Positions 37,801 to 46,399 are shown, numbered from the stretch's first letter. The stretch is DNA of 64,000 bases from DATFXM01 sp035315885 (GCA_035315885.1 DATFXM010000068.1:1-64000), one strand, 5' to 3'. Notes: generated by a model from the letters alone, not told the origin. Numbers and translations are program-made.

Positions 37801-39006
37801 TACCAGGAGTTGGCGATAGACGTACAGGTCCATCAGCACGAATGCGAACAGCGAAGTGCCTAAGACCGCCGAGGCCGCAACGCTGAATACATTCGATCTG
37901 AGCAGGCGATCCTTCGGCCCCATCAACGCGAGCTTTATCATCGGAAGAACCAGCAACACCGCCGCGAGCAACGCCGCAAACGTGACTACATAGTTGTATG
38001 ACACGGAAAAAGAAAGTTCTTGAAATCGGTCGGCGGCTACGAGCCCGCAAATAACCCAGCGCGCGCCGCGCTCAGACCCGGCGGAGGTGAGCGGGAGTTG
38101 GATGGGCTGCAGGAAGAGCTTGAAGCGATTACCCGCGAGCTCGGTTTCGATCATCGCGCTGGATCGCTCGGTTAGTTTTGGCTCGCTGCCAAGCGTGTTG
38201 AGGTTGACCAGCGTTGCACTTGATCTCCCGCGCTCATAGATCACCTGCCCGTCGGAACTGTCGGCGACAATGACCTCGTCGAAGACCTGGTCATTGCTGG
38301 AGGCGTCGTTCAGCAAATAGCGATTGACCACCGGATCCAGGAGCTTTCCGATATCGCTCGTTGTGCTGAACTGGATGGGATGTTTGTCGTCGCTCAGGTA
38401 ATCCAGCCGGAGCAGATAGGCCCCTGCTTCTTCCTTCACCGACATTCGGACTTTAGGTTCCTGTCCCGCTGCTTGAGGGGTCTCTTCTGCGCCTTTGGTA
38501 GGCTTAGATTTCGCGTGCGTCCGTGTGGTTGGTGTTACCGGAGCAGGCTCGGGTTTTGGCTTCGGGGCGGCATTGGAGTTCTGTTGGTTTGCTTGTGCCG
38601 CCGGCTGTTTGGTCTGCGGCCTGCTGGTGTCAATCTTTAGGTTGTAGCCGTAGCGGTTGACCTGCTCGATGCTCTTTTTCAAGCAGTCCTGTTCGTTACC
38701 GCAGCCGGGTTTGTTGTTCTTGCCGGAGGTTCCTCCCTGAGTGGCGTCTCGTCCTCCCGAGAGTTGCTGTCGATAGATTTCGTACTGGGCCTTACTGGCT
38801 GAGTTTTTGAGAGTTCCCGACAGATTGTCGATCGTGGCGGATATGTGATTGCCCATGTTCTCGAGGACACGGAAGTCTCTGGTAGCGTAGAAAGACCTCT
38901 GCGACAGCACGTAGAACAGGTAGACAGCGGAAAAGGGCATAATGAGCAGCACAATGGTGAGTGCTGCTAGGGTCAGGCGGCTGCGTCTTGCTAAAAGCGC
39001 TTTCAT
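34846..39006 (-). CDS. large multi-span sensor: dCache-like domain plus cytoplasmic NTPase-like/winged-helix part
   Basis: The protein has 1386 residues from the ATG at 39006; an ATG at 39036 is also possible, and neither has a clear ribosome-binding site. Helix 1 is at about 10-34, then a charged, Pro/Gln-rich exported part. Helices lie near 337 and 375. A coiled stretch leads into a Cache-type double sensor (about 500-675; AYFRNAKAEN, YCVIDDTGKVQFHS). Several helices follow (about 692-835), another external loop, and a helix near 995. The cytoplasmic part has a Walker B-like strand (EAIVLDNFDS, about 1090) and sensor-1-like VVLSSALP but no visible P-loop. It then has a winged-helix-like segment (NNTEIRQLLKRGLIV) and two terminal helices. 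No kinase, GGDEF or MCP output is seen. Confidence 0.75.
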   Translation of the reverse strand: MKALLARRSRLTLAALTIVLLIMPFSAVYLFYVLSQRSFYATRDFRVLENMGNHISATIDNLSGTLKNSASKAQYEIYRQQLSGGRDATQGGTSGKNNKPGCGNEQDCLKKSIEQVNRYGYNLKIDTSRPQTKQPAAQANQQNSNAAPKPKPEPAPVTPTTRTHAKSKPTKGAEETPQAAGQEPKVRMSVKEEAGAYLLRLDYLSDDKHPIQFSTTSDIGKLLDPVVNRYLLNDASSNDQVFDEVIVADSSDGQVIYERGRSSATLVNLNTLGSEPKLTERSSAMIETELAGNRFKLFLQPIQLPLTSAGSERGARWVICGLVAADRFQELSFSVSYNYVVTFAALLAAVLLVLPMIKLALMGPKDRLLRSNVFSVAASAVLGTSLFAFVLMDLYVYRQLLVSTERQLMQLSCQITSNFQDELGRALRQLSKLNRKVYRLASEEDASPALVDLRQSVGRTDTPQDKMAAKPEVRAQKTDFECNLLESAKFIDYSTAPYPFFNNTVWIDQTGEQRIKWTTRPNASAFLNVADRAYFRNAKAENLWELEDHSGNRHRYWLESVNSRTTGEPIAVVSTKLPRSEWVSVMDMTLQSLMETSLPYGFGYCVIDDTGKVQFHSNEVNNLEEQFFEECSYDKQLRAAVIDRTSDFVDVRYLGRGHLLYVAPLAGTPWTLVVFGDKQILRTINLEMLTLSLMLYVGILVLLALFWALLLLLRRGDRQNLFWPHRGCASFYLAVVWVNVVLGTFFAVLAIWAEGTALVTASIVIPVLSIACFTVPRILDGSRLTALAQKWFGDSSHYRERYVASITTILIVVSVLPTLACFKLARDYEVMLMVTHGQMSLARAVESREDRVKKRYEEIRVGPQDLQKNSFLERRLRPVDRPIWDVYSAFFFKSTLTFESDKKDVIAARRNNAPYLGSMREMLAYISPLFNQFTVEKIGFSEAAAPDYTWASSGNPYSLLRLDKPRQYGPERNGVSLTSTVDGFEKTRSAKWWGLMLLYAAILLAGVYLMVRYVARKIFLLDLELLPKDEANLRSTKPADNLVILRALTPTRPIDWKAEIFGVIDIEACRVQDKWAWKQTNAGGKEAIVLDNFDSGMGDYQSNRLKLNLIEQMLASGKRLVVLSSALPLRFPLDPVVQETRKANASSNGRPEKEETTEAEEKTEHNGWDLDSGDFAVRWARAFSNFEYRYDGTPAPSCAMDDKRFYERLAAGGFACSYLERIRKEITDHEQLPREELIREVAERANPVHQAIWLRCSKEEKLTLIFLAMDGIVSANNTEIRQLLKRGLIVRQPKLRLMDESFRRFVLAAADTEDYVKWQREGRHSNWESFRIPVVLLILTLGTFLFLTQREFFDSTVSIVSAVAGGLAVLLRLMGVFRHEKASGEG

Positions 39007-39227
39007 GAGAAACCGTTGACGGACTTCGCCTCGCATCGAGGTGTCCGCCAGTTTGACCTGCAAAGGAGCTTTGAGCCCGATCGGTCCGCGAGTGGACCGC
39101 AAGCCCGGAGTCTTGATGCGGCCCCGATTTGCCGCACCACAGGGCACGATGAGCAACGCGCTCCGGGAACGCCCCCTTTTCTATGAGACGAAATCGCCTG
39201 GTCTATTTCTGCAAAACGGCTTACGGC

Positions 39228-39435
39228 GTTTCTGGTTGCCGGTTTCTGGTTCCTGGTTACTAGCCCCTGGTTTGTCTGAGGTGAACTACTGTAACTTCAG
39301 AACCGTTGTGCTACAACTCGATTCCGCGTCTCTCATTACTATGCGTTCTCGGCTGATTTCGTTACGTAGCCCAATTCATGAATCAAAACTACAAACCAGC
39401 AACCCTAAACCCGAAACCCTAAACCCGAAGCCCTT
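39228..39435. repeat. inverted heptamer-array pair (GGTTNCT / CCCTAAA type)
   Basis: The left arm (39228-39275) is built of GGTTTCT, GGTTCCT and GGTTACT units in strict 7-bp phase. The right arm (39392-39435) has AACCCTA/AACCCGA units in the same phase. They are imperfect reverse complements with about 115 bp between them. The gap from 39007 to 39507 otherwise shows only the untranslated upstream part of the sensor gene's reading frame. Confidence 0.75.
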
Positions 39436-39507
39436 TCTCCCAACCCTCTTTGCTTTTCGAAACTTCATTGTGTTAGTTTCTGGTCGGTTTGATCTTTTCA
39501 CCACTGT

Positions 39508-39700
39508 TGAGCTTCAGGTGCCCCGTCGTCCGGGGAGAATAGGGAAGCGGGTGAGATTCCCGCACGGTCCCGCCACTGTGATGCTCTCGAATGCCGGCAC
39601 TCTGGCCACTGATCGAGCGCCATCGGGAAGGCCGCCGGCAGTTGAACCCGCTCTAAGCGGCGTTTTACCGAGACTGAGTCAGGAGACCTGCCTGAAGTTG
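39508..39700 (+). promoter_or_regulatory. cobalamin riboswitch 1 (btuFCD operon)
   Basis: Conserved aptamer parts are in order: CTTCAGGTGCC (39512-39522), AATAGGGAA, a TGAGATTCCCGCACGG segment, GGTCCCGCCACTGTGA, and the terminal AGTCAGGAGACCTGCCTG (39677-39694). This is the standard adenosylcobalamin element. It precedes the B12 uptake operon and would lower its expression when the coenzyme is abundant. Confidence 0.92.
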
Positions 39701-39769
39701 CCGATCGCCTTTCGCGAGAGAGGGCTCAGGCGCCGGAGTTGCGTCACGGGCTCCAGCGGATAATACCAG

Positions 39770-39815
39770 GCTCCTGCTCTACGGAAGACGAGGTCGGCAG
39801 GAGCTTTTCGCTTTT
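39770..39815 (+). terminator. riboswitch expression platform: terminator that also hides the btuF SD
   Basis: GCTCCTGC (39770-39777) pairs with GCAGGAGC (39797-39804), followed by TTTTCGCTTTT and then at once the btuF ATG (39816). The right arm contains AGGAG, the likely ribosome-binding site. The same hairpin could therefore stop transcription and block translation. Confidence 0.7.
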
Positions 39816-40775
39816 ATGTATCCGGTACCTCGTAAACCTACCGCGCAATCGTCAGTCGGACGCCGGCTTTCCTCCCGCTCGAAAGCCTTCACCTTGTTTG
39901 CTATCTGCGCGACGGTTACGCTCGTCAACTGCTCGCCCGGTCTGCAGACTCAAGGCACCGTTACGGTTGTCGACGAGATCGGGAGAACCATAAGAGTGCC
40001 GGTTCATCCGAAGCGCATCGTTTCGCTAGCTCCCTCAGTAACAGAGATGCTGTTTGCTCTCGGGCTCAACGACCGCATAGTCGGAGTGACTTCGTACTGT
40101 GACTACCCGCCTGAAGCCACGGAAAAAGAGAGAGTCGGCGACACCCTCAGACCTGGCGTCGAGCGAATCATAGGACTGCGCTCCGATCTGGTCGTCGCAT
40201 CCACCTCGAGCCAGGTCGAGCAGTTCGTCTACAGACTGGAGCAGGCCGGAGTTCCTGTCTATGCGAGTAATCCTCGAAGCGTCGATGACGTTCTCGAGTC
40301 ACTCATCAAACTCGGGGGTATCACCGGCAGAGAGGGCCGCGCTAAGGAATTAACTAGAGAATTCCGCTCGAGGCTGGACACCGTGGCACGTCAGATCGAC
40401 GCCGCGGACCGGCCAAGAGTTTTGTTTTTGTTGGGCGTGGGTCCGCTTATTACGATAGGCCGTCATACATTCATCGACGACATAATCAATCGCGCGGGCG
40501 GAGAATCCGTAACGAAAGATCTCGAAACCGACTACCCTCAGTATAGTTTCGAGAGCGCAGTAGCGAGTCGCCCCGAAGTGATTTTCCTTCAAAGCGGCGA
40601 CACCGATTTGCCCAATCGATTGAAGCAAACGCCTGCTGGGGTTTCGGGACGTGTCTATCATCTGGACGATGCCCTGTTGCTTAGGCCCGGGCCGCGTGTG
40701 ATTGACGGCGTCGAAAAGATGGCGGCTTGTCTTCATCCGCAGCTCTTTCCTGAAAGCGTGGGTAACAACCGTTGA
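39816..40775 (+). CDS. btuF: cobalamin ABC transporter substrate-binding protein (BtuF)
   Basis: The protein has 319 residues. A signal peptide with a lipobox-like TLVNC suggests a lipoprotein. The helical-backbone binding fold is shown by KRIVSLAPSVTEMLFALGL (about 66-84), VGVTSYCDYPPEA, and a later GGITGREGRA linker. It binds cobalamin in the periplasm and delivers it to BtuCD. Two lines support the substrate: the B12 riboswitch directly upstream and the btuC/btuD genes that follow. Confidence 0.92.
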   Translation: MYPVPRKPTAQSSVGRRLSSRSKAFTLFAICATVTLVNCSPGLQTQGTVTVVDEIGRTIRVPVHPKRIVSLAPSVTEMLFALGLNDRIVGVTSYCDYPPEATEKERVGDTLRPGVERIIGLRSDLVVASTSSQVEQFVYRLEQAGVPVYASNPRSVDDVLESLIKLGGITGREGRAKELTREFRSRLDTVARQIDAADRPRVLFLLGVGPLITIGRHTFIDDIINRAGGESVTKDLETDYPQYSFESAVASRPEVIFLQSGDTDLPNRLKQTPAGVSGRVYHLDDALLLRPGPRVIDGVEKMAACLHPQLFPESVGNNR

Positions 40776-41839
40776 ACGTTGCCAATTCACCAACCATAGC
40801 TACGAACGAACGACATCGTTCAATGGCCAGGGCGCGGCTGACGCCTCGCCGTATGGTCATCATGCTCGGAACATTGCTGGTCGTGCTGATCGTGTTGCTT
40901 TTGGCGGCTTGTACGATCGGCAGCGAGCACATCCCTCTGGCGGACGTTGCTCGAACTGTCGGTGCGAAACTGTTCGGCAGTCAGAACGAAGTCTCGCGGG
41001 AGAACTCCATCATAATTTTGGCGATCCGGTTGCCGCGAGTTCTCCTTGCAATAGTAGTTGGAGCTGCGCTGTCATCGGCAGGAGCGGCGTACCAGGCATT
41101 GTTGCGGAACCCGCTCGCCGATCCGTACATCCTGGGCGTTTCGACTGGTGCGGCCGTCGGAGCCATCACCGCAACGCTGGTCGTGGGCTCGTCGCCGCTG
41201 ATCAGACCGGCGGCTGGTTTCAGCGGCGCCCTGGTGACTATCGCGGTAGTCTACGCCTTGGGGGAAGGGCGTCGAGGCTCGATCAGCGAACGCCTCGTTC
41301 TGGCGGGAGTGATCGTCAACGCTCTGTTGTCATCGGTGGTGATCTTTATGGTGACCGCGGCTGCCGGAACGCGGCAACGCAGCGTGCTCTCGTGGTTGAT
41401 AGGAGACTTGGGCGCAGAATGGACGCTCATACCCTTCGTAGCGGTGCTGGTAGGTATCGGGATCGCAGTGATCTATGCAAATGCTCGCAGCCTTAATCTG
41501 ATGATGACCGGTGAAGAAGAAGCCAGTGCGCTAGGCGTCGAAGTCCGTCGCGCTAAGATCGCGGTGTATCTGGCCGCCTCCCTGATTACCGGAGCCGCGG
41601 TTGCAGTGAGCGGCGTGATCGGTTTTGTAGGCTTGATAATCCCGCACGCCGTACGGCTTGCAGGTGGTAGCGACAACCGGCTTGTCATACCGGCTTCAGC
41701 ACTCGCGGGTGGCGCATTTTTGCTTATCTCCGACACCGTCGCTAGGACGATCATTGCCCCGCGCGAGCTCCATATCGGCGTGATTACTGCTTTCATCGGT
41801 GCGCCTTTCTTTATCGTACTGTTGAGGCGCACAACCTGA
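40772..41839 (+). CDS. btuC: cobalamin ABC transporter permease (BtuC, FecCD family)
   Basis: The protein has 355 residues if it starts at the TTG at 40772, which overlaps the btuF stop by four bases. An ATG at 40823 would remove 17 residues and is nearly as plausible, as neither has a clear ribosome-binding site. Ten or so membrane helices and the family motifs are present: RLPRVLLAIVVGAALSSAGA, NPLADPYILGVSTGAAVGA and GFVGLIIPHAVRL. It forms the transmembrane channel of the B12 importer. Confidence 0.93.
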   Translation: MNVANSPTIATNERHRSMARARLTPRRMVIMLGTLLVVLIVLLLAACTIGSEHIPLADVARTVGAKLFGSQNEVSRENSIIILAIRLPRVLLAIVVGAALSSAGAAYQALLRNPLADPYILGVSTGAAVGAITATLVVGSSPLIRPAAGFSGALVTIAVVYALGEGRRGSISERLVLAGVIVNALLSSVVIFMVTAAAGTRQRSVLSWLIGDLGAEWTLIPFVAVLVGIGIAVIYANARSLNLMMTGEEEASALGVEVRRAKIAVYLAASLITGAAVAVSGVIGFVGLIIPHAVRLAGGSDNRLVIPASALAGGAFLLISDTVARTIIAPRELHIGVITAFIGAPFFIVLLRRTT

Positions 41840-41846
41840 GATTCGA

Positions 41847-42641
41847 ATGCTGGAAGTCAGAAATCTATCGTTCAGTTACGAGCGCCCGGTCCTGAATGAC
41901 GTTTCGTTTTCGCTTGGCAGCGGCGAGTTGCTGGCGGTTCTCGGGCCCAACGGTTCCGGCAAGAGCACCTTGCTAAAGCTCATCGCGGGAATCGAAACGC
42001 CCGGAGCCGGCGTCGTTTCGATGGAGGGTCGCGACGTATCGTCCTTGTCGCGCCGCGAGGCAGCACGAGCCATCGGTTACGTCGCGCAGGAATCTATAGT
42101 GCGCTTTCCGCTCAGCGTTCTGGAGTTCGTGCTGCAGGGAAGATTTGCTCACGGACGATTGCTCGGCTTCGAAAGCGAGGAAGACGAGCGCGAGACGATC
42201 AGAGCGCTGGAGCTGACTGAAACCGTGGAGTTCGCGGAGCGCAAAATCACCGAGCTGTCGGGCGGTGAACGTCAACGCGTAATGATTGCACGTGCAATCG
42301 CATCGAGGCCGAGGCTTCTGGTGCTGGATGAACCGGTCGCAAACCTGGACATCGCACATCAGGTAAAAGTCTTTCAACTCGTGAAGAGTCTCGTAGCCGA
42401 TGAGGCCATGACCGCAGTTGTCGTTACTCACGAGCTGAATCTCGCGGCAGAATTCGCGAGTCTGGCGATGCTGCTCAAGCAAGGCTCGCTTGTAGCTTTC
42501 GCCTCAACGGCTGAGGTCATGCACGAGGATCTGTTGCGATCGGTGTTCGAGGCGGAGTTGCACGTCGATCGAAACCCGATTACCGGCGCTCCGAGAATAA
42601 CTCCGCTTATTCAAAGCGCGCCGATCAGCGCTCGAAGCTAG
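41847..42641 (+). CDS. btuD: cobalamin ABC transporter ATPase (BtuD)
   Basis: The protein has 264 residues, the normal size. Walker A is GPNGSGKST (33-41), the signature is LSGGERQRV, and Walker B reads LLVLDEPVANLD with the switch His in VVVTHE. It starts seven bases after btuC and energises B12 uptake. Confidence 0.94.
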   Translation: MLEVRNLSFSYERPVLNDVSFSLGSGELLAVLGPNGSGKSTLLKLIAGIETPGAGVVSMEGRDVSSLSRREAARAIGYVAQESIVRFPLSVLEFVLQGRFAHGRLLGFESEEDERETIRALELTETVEFAERKITELSGGERQRVMIARAIASRPRLLVLDEPVANLDIAHQVKVFQLVKSLVADEAMTAVVVTHELNLAAEFASLAMLLKQGSLVAFASTAEVMHEDLLRSVFEAELHVDRNPITGAPRITPLIQSAPISARS

Positions 42642-42650
42642 TCGACACGA

Positions 42651-43373
42651 ATGAGTCAAAAGTTGATGGATGCACGAACAGTCACCGAAGCCGTCGAGCC
42701 GAAGGCGCGTCGGCAACGCGCTGCGATTTCGTGGAGCGGCGGCAAGGATAGTTGCATGGCCCTGTACGAGTGCAGCCGCGGTTCTGATCTGAACATCGAA
42801 ACTCTATTGGCTACCGTCAATCGAGACTACGGGCGAGTTAGTATGCACGGTGTCCGTCTGGAGTTGATCGAAAGACAGGCCTCATCGCTCGGGTTGCCTT
42901 TGCAGCTCGTGCAGATTTCGGCTAACGCTTCGAATGAGGAATATGAGCGCGCCACTGAAGAGGCCGTGGCCGACCTGAAGAATCGCGGCATCGATTCCCT
43001 GGTGTTCGGAGATCTCTTCCTCGAAGACATAAGAAGCTATCGCATCTCGTTTCTCTCGAGGCTCGGCGTCAAACCCTTCTTTCCGATCTGGAAGCGGGAC
43101 ACCGGCGCGATGCTCAACAACTTCATAAGCCTCGGATTCAAGGGCATCGTAGTTTGCGTCGATTCGGCGTCGCTCGATGAATCTTATGCGGGACGGATAA
43201 TAGATGATGCGTTCGTCTCATCACTTCCGCGAGGCGTTGATCCATGCGGAGAGAATGGTGAGTTCCACACATTTGTATTTGATGGGCCGATCTTTCGAAC
43301 GCCCATCGAATTCGAAGTCCGCGAGAAGGTCGTGCGGGATCGATTTTGCTACTGCGATTTGATCCCTTGCTGA
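42651..43373 (+). CDS. diphthine-ammonia ligase-like ATPase (COG2102) in the B12 operon
   Basis: The protein has 240 residues. The PP-loop ATPase motif SWSGGKDSCMAL is at about 27-38. Further family traits are RVSMHGVR, GIDSLVFGDLFLEDIR and the C-terminal DPCGENGEFHTFVFDGP. In archaea and eukaryotes this family amidates diphthine, but bacteria lack diphthamide, so that reaction is excluded here. Its position nine bases after btuD under a B12 riboswitch suggests an ATP-dependent amidation or activation step tied to cobalamin or its salvage. That role is inferred from context only. Confidence 0.85.
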   Translation: MSQKLMDARTVTEAVEPKARRQRAAISWSGGKDSCMALYECSRGSDLNIETLLATVNRDYGRVSMHGVRLELIERQASSLGLPLQLVQISANASNEEYERATEEAVADLKNRGIDSLVFGDLFLEDIRSYRISFLSRLGVKPFFPIWKRDTGAMLNNFISLGFKGIVVCVDSASLDESYAGRIIDDAFVSSLPRGVDPCGENGEFHTFVFDGPIFRTPIEFEVREKVVRDRFCYCDLIPC

Positions 43374-43424
43374 GCCGATGACTAGGCTTTGGCGGTTCGG
43401 AATAAAGCCGGCAGGACTGCAGTA

Positions 43425-43662
43425 GTAGTTCGCTCTTTGTGAATTTGGATCGCAACGCGGGGAAGGCGGCGAGAATCCGCCACTGTCCCGCAACTGTGAT
43501 GCGCAACGAACCGGCATCCAGCCACTGCCTTAAGAGGCGGGAAGGCGCCGGTGTAGGCCACCGTAGAACGCGGCGGATCGAGAACTCAAGCTGGTTTCAG
43601 CATAGAGTTCAGAATCCGCGCGTTTGCAGTCGAGGCGCTCAGTCAGGAGACCTGCGAGGCGA
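43425..43662 (+). promoter_or_regulatory. cobalamin riboswitch 2 (btuB)
   Basis: The sequence shows CGGGGAAGGCGGCGAGAATC, then CTGTCCCGCAACTGTGA (43482-43498), a long variable arm, and the closing AGTCAGGAGACCTGCGAG (43641-43658). It lies between the COG2102-type gene and the TonB-dependent receptor, so both B12 units share one regulator type. Confidence 0.93.
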
Positions 43663-43673
43663 TTCGGGAAAAC

Positions 43674-43697
43674 AACTCTTTCGCGGAAAGGAGAGTT
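43674..43697 (+). promoter_or_regulatory. SD-sequestering hairpin ahead of btuB
   Basis: AACTCT (43674-43679) pairs with AGAGTT (43692-43697), with a further TTC/GAA contact inside. The ribosome-binding site AAAGGAG (43687-43693) lies in the right half. It has no T-run, so translational control is more likely than termination. Confidence 0.6.
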
Positions 43698-43699
43698 CC

Positions 43700-46117
43700 A
43701 TGCTCGCTTCATCATCTGACGTCATACTCACGCGCTTCAAAATCATTTGCAGGTTCATCGTCCGACGATTGCCATTGCGCAGAACGGTTGAGTCGATTCG
43801 CTGCGCCTCAACGGCAACGGTCGTTCTGTTGCTGCTATCGAATGCCGGCTATGCGCGCGGCACCGTGAGTGGAATTGTGTCCGATCCCTCAGGAGCCGCG
43901 GTAGCTAACGCCAGGGTAACGCTGCGAGACGCATCCGGCACGATCGTCAGTGAGACTCGCACATTGTCTGACGGTAGGTTCGAACTCGCCGGCGCCTCCG
44001 ATGGAACTTATCGCGTCGTAGTCGAAGCCCAAGGCTTCGCCCAATCCCAGCAAGTCAGCGTTTCGATCAAGAACGGCGAAGCGTCTCCGCTGAAGATTCA
44101 ACTGGACGTTGCGGCGGTGTCAGACCAGATTGTGGTGACCGCCAGCAGGACCGAGCGCCCTCTGAGCGAACTGCCCGCTTCTGTCTCGGTCATTTCCGGA
44201 GCGCAGCTATTGATTGAAGATCAGTCGCAAGTCTCGGAATCGCTGAGGAGCGTACCCGGACTGATCGTAGCTCAGACCGGGGGAAGAGGCGGCTTCACGT
44301 CAGTTTTTGTTCGAGGCGGAGAATCGGACTACAACAAGGTTCTGATCGACGGAGTTCCAGTGAACGCCCCTGGAGGCGCGTTCGATTTTTCGGCGCTGAC
44401 GACTGAAAACCTCTCGCGAATCGAGGTGACCCGCGGACCGGCCAGCTCGCTGTTTGGATCCGATGCGATGACCAGCGTCATCCAACTGTTCACCAAACGA
44501 GGGACTACTACGGTGCCCGAGTTTGAATTCAGCGGGGAAGGCGGTAGCTTCGATTTTCATCGCGAGACGGCAAGGTTGTCGGGACTCGTTGGAAAATTCG
44601 ATTACTCGGGCAGCTTCGGCTTTCAGTCGAGTGACGGCCGTTTCAGAAACAGCGACTTCATAAATCGCTCGTTATCCGGCAACTTTGGATACCAGCTATC
44701 ATCGACCATGCAATTGCGCGCGACATCTCGATGGAACGACAACACGCTGGGAGTACCCGGGCCCACCGCGGTGCTGTTCGCAGATCCCGACCAGCGTCAG
44801 AAGCACCGCGACATAGCAGTGTCAGGAGTCTTTGAGTGGAGGACGCGACCTAATTGGTTTCAGACTGCGCGGTTCATCTACTCGGAGTTCAACACTCACA
44901 GCTTCGACCCGGTAGCACAGGACCTGTCGACTGCGGGCACGCCCCCATTACCTCCGGGAGCGTTTGGGGATGACTTCGCTTTCACTTTCAGAGATCACGA
45001 GAAAAAAATCGGCGCGCAGTATCAAACGATTCTGGCGGCGGGCAAGTACAACGTGATAACCGCGGGGCTGGACTTCGAACGGGAGTCGGCGGTGTTCACC
45101 GATGATTTCAGCCGGGTTTCCCCAGATCGCGACAACCTGGGGATCTATGTTCAGGACCAATTCGCCTGGCGAGAGCGGTTCTTTGCGACGGCGGGCGTGC
45201 GCGTTGAGAGAAACAGCGGTTCGGTGCCGGCTGATCTGCGTTCAACCTTGGAGGGGCTCGGCTCGATCGTCCCGACGGGTGACGTAGGCTTTGGGGTGAG
45301 TGCAAACCCTCGAATTGCCGCTAGCTTCTTGCTGAGGAATCATCACGAACACGACGTTATCGGCGCGACTCGCATCAAAGCGAGCTTCGGAACCGGCATC
45401 AAAGAGCCGTCGCTCAACGAGGCATTCAGTCCAAGCCCTTTCTTTCTGGGCAACCCGAAGTTGGATCCGGAGCGGGCGATCAGCTACGAAGTAGGCATTG
45501 GGCAGGAATTCTTTGGCAGGCGGGCAAGCATCGAGGCCACCTACTTCGACAATCGCTTTCGCGACATGATTGCGTTCGAAAGCGATCCGGTCACGTTTGG
45601 ACCGATCATGTTGCCTAACGGTCAACTGACCAACTTTGTGAATTTGGAACGCAGCCGGGCGCGTGGTCTGGAATTGATCGCCGCGGCTCGTCCGTTCAGC
45701 CGGTTTCAGATATCGGGGAGCTATACGTTTGTGGATTCGGAGCTTCAGCGCGCCGCGCCGGGCTCGACGCAGGAAGAGGGGCTGCCGTTGTTGAGGCGTC
45801 CGCGTCATTCGGGTACAGTGCGTGCGGGCTGGATTGGATCGAGGTTCGATGTGACGGTTGAAGGCTTGTTTGTTGGAGAGAGACGGGACCTGGATCCGGT
45901 GACATTCTCGAGATTTGATGTGCTGGGGCTGCCTATTTTCAGCGACAGCTACGCTCGAGTGAACCTCTCGGGCCAGTATCGGGCGACTCGTATGGTGACG
46001 GCATTTGCGCGGATCGAGAATCTACTGAACGAGGAATATCAGGAGATCCTCGGGTTTCCATCTTACCGTTTGAATTTCACAGCGGGTTTGCGCCTTCGCT
46101 TCGGAGGAGGGAAGTGA
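43700..46117 (+). CDS. btuB: TonB-dependent receptor, BtuB-like, with N-terminal carboxypeptidase-regulatory domain
   Basis: The protein has 805 residues from the ATG at 43700, which has AAAGGAG seven bases before it; the open frame further upstream is the riboswitch. A signal peptide precedes a beta-sandwich regulatory domain (GTVSGIVSDPSGAAVANARV, about 53-130). The plug follows, with a TonB box-like DQIVVTASRTERP and the VRGGESDYNKVLIDGVPVN segment, then the 22-strand barrel ending in LRF. B12 as substrate is inferred from riboswitch 2 and the neighbouring btuFCD. Confidence 0.9.
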   Translation: MLASSSDVILTRFKIICRFIVRRLPLRRTVESIRCASTATVVLLLLSNAGYARGTVSGIVSDPSGAAVANARVTLRDASGTIVSETRTLSDGRFELAGASDGTYRVVVEAQGFAQSQQVSVSIKNGEASPLKIQLDVAAVSDQIVVTASRTERPLSELPASVSVISGAQLLIEDQSQVSESLRSVPGLIVAQTGGRGGFTSVFVRGGESDYNKVLIDGVPVNAPGGAFDFSALTTENLSRIEVTRGPASSLFGSDAMTSVIQLFTKRGTTTVPEFEFSGEGGSFDFHRETARLSGLVGKFDYSGSFGFQSSDGRFRNSDFINRSLSGNFGYQLSSTMQLRATSRWNDNTLGVPGPTAVLFADPDQRQKHRDIAVSGVFEWRTRPNWFQTARFIYSEFNTHSFDPVAQDLSTAGTPPLPPGAFGDDFAFTFRDHEKKIGAQYQTILAAGKYNVITAGLDFERESAVFTDDFSRVSPDRDNLGIYVQDQFAWRERFFATAGVRVERNSGSVPADLRSTLEGLGSIVPTGDVGFGVSANPRIAASFLLRNHHEHDVIGATRIKASFGTGIKEPSLNEAFSPSPFFLGNPKLDPERAISYEVGIGQEFFGRRASIEATYFDNRFRDMIAFESDPVTFGPIMLPNGQLTNFVNLERSRARGLELIAAARPFSRFQISGSYTFVDSELQRAAPGSTQEEGLPLLRRPRHSGTVRAGWIGSRFDVTVEGLFVGERRDLDPVTFSRFDVLGLPIFSDSYARVNLSGQYRATRMVTAFARIENLLNEEYQEILGFPSYRLNFTAGLRLRFGGGK

Positions 46118-46118
46118 T

Positions 46119-46362
46119 GGCAGTAGGCAGTATGCAGTAGGCAGTAAGCAGTAAGCAGTAGATCTTCAACCCCGAAAGGGTTGCAGAAGACAAGCGGAAA
46201 TTCATCGTACCTGCGGCCTTCTGCAACCCCTTCGGGGTTGAACACCAATTAACCGACGCTCACCCAGGGTAGCCGCCGGACGGCAACCCTGGGCTTTGTT
46301 TTGCAACCCGTTAGGGGTTGAAGATCTACTGCCTTTTGCATACTGCCTCCTGCCTACTGCCC
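46119..46362. repeat. composite element with GCAGTAG heptamer arms
   Basis: The left arm is GCAGTAG/GCAGTAA x6 (46119-46161). The right arm is CTACTGC-type x5 (46325-46362). The innermost 19 bp, GCAGTAGATCTTCAACCCC (46155-46173), is an exact reverse complement of 46314-46332. Inside are CAACCCC/GGGGTTG palindromes and one CCCAGGGT/ACCCTGGG hairpin. The left arm begins directly after the btuB stop. Confidence 0.9.
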
Positions 46363-46399
46363 TTGCGCTGAGGACCACTCCGAAATATCATCACACCCG

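Noticed and set aside
43439..43699. In-frame 5' extension of the btuB-like gene
   Set aside because: This stretch is the cobalamin riboswitch; a strong ribosome-binding site supports the ATG at 43700.
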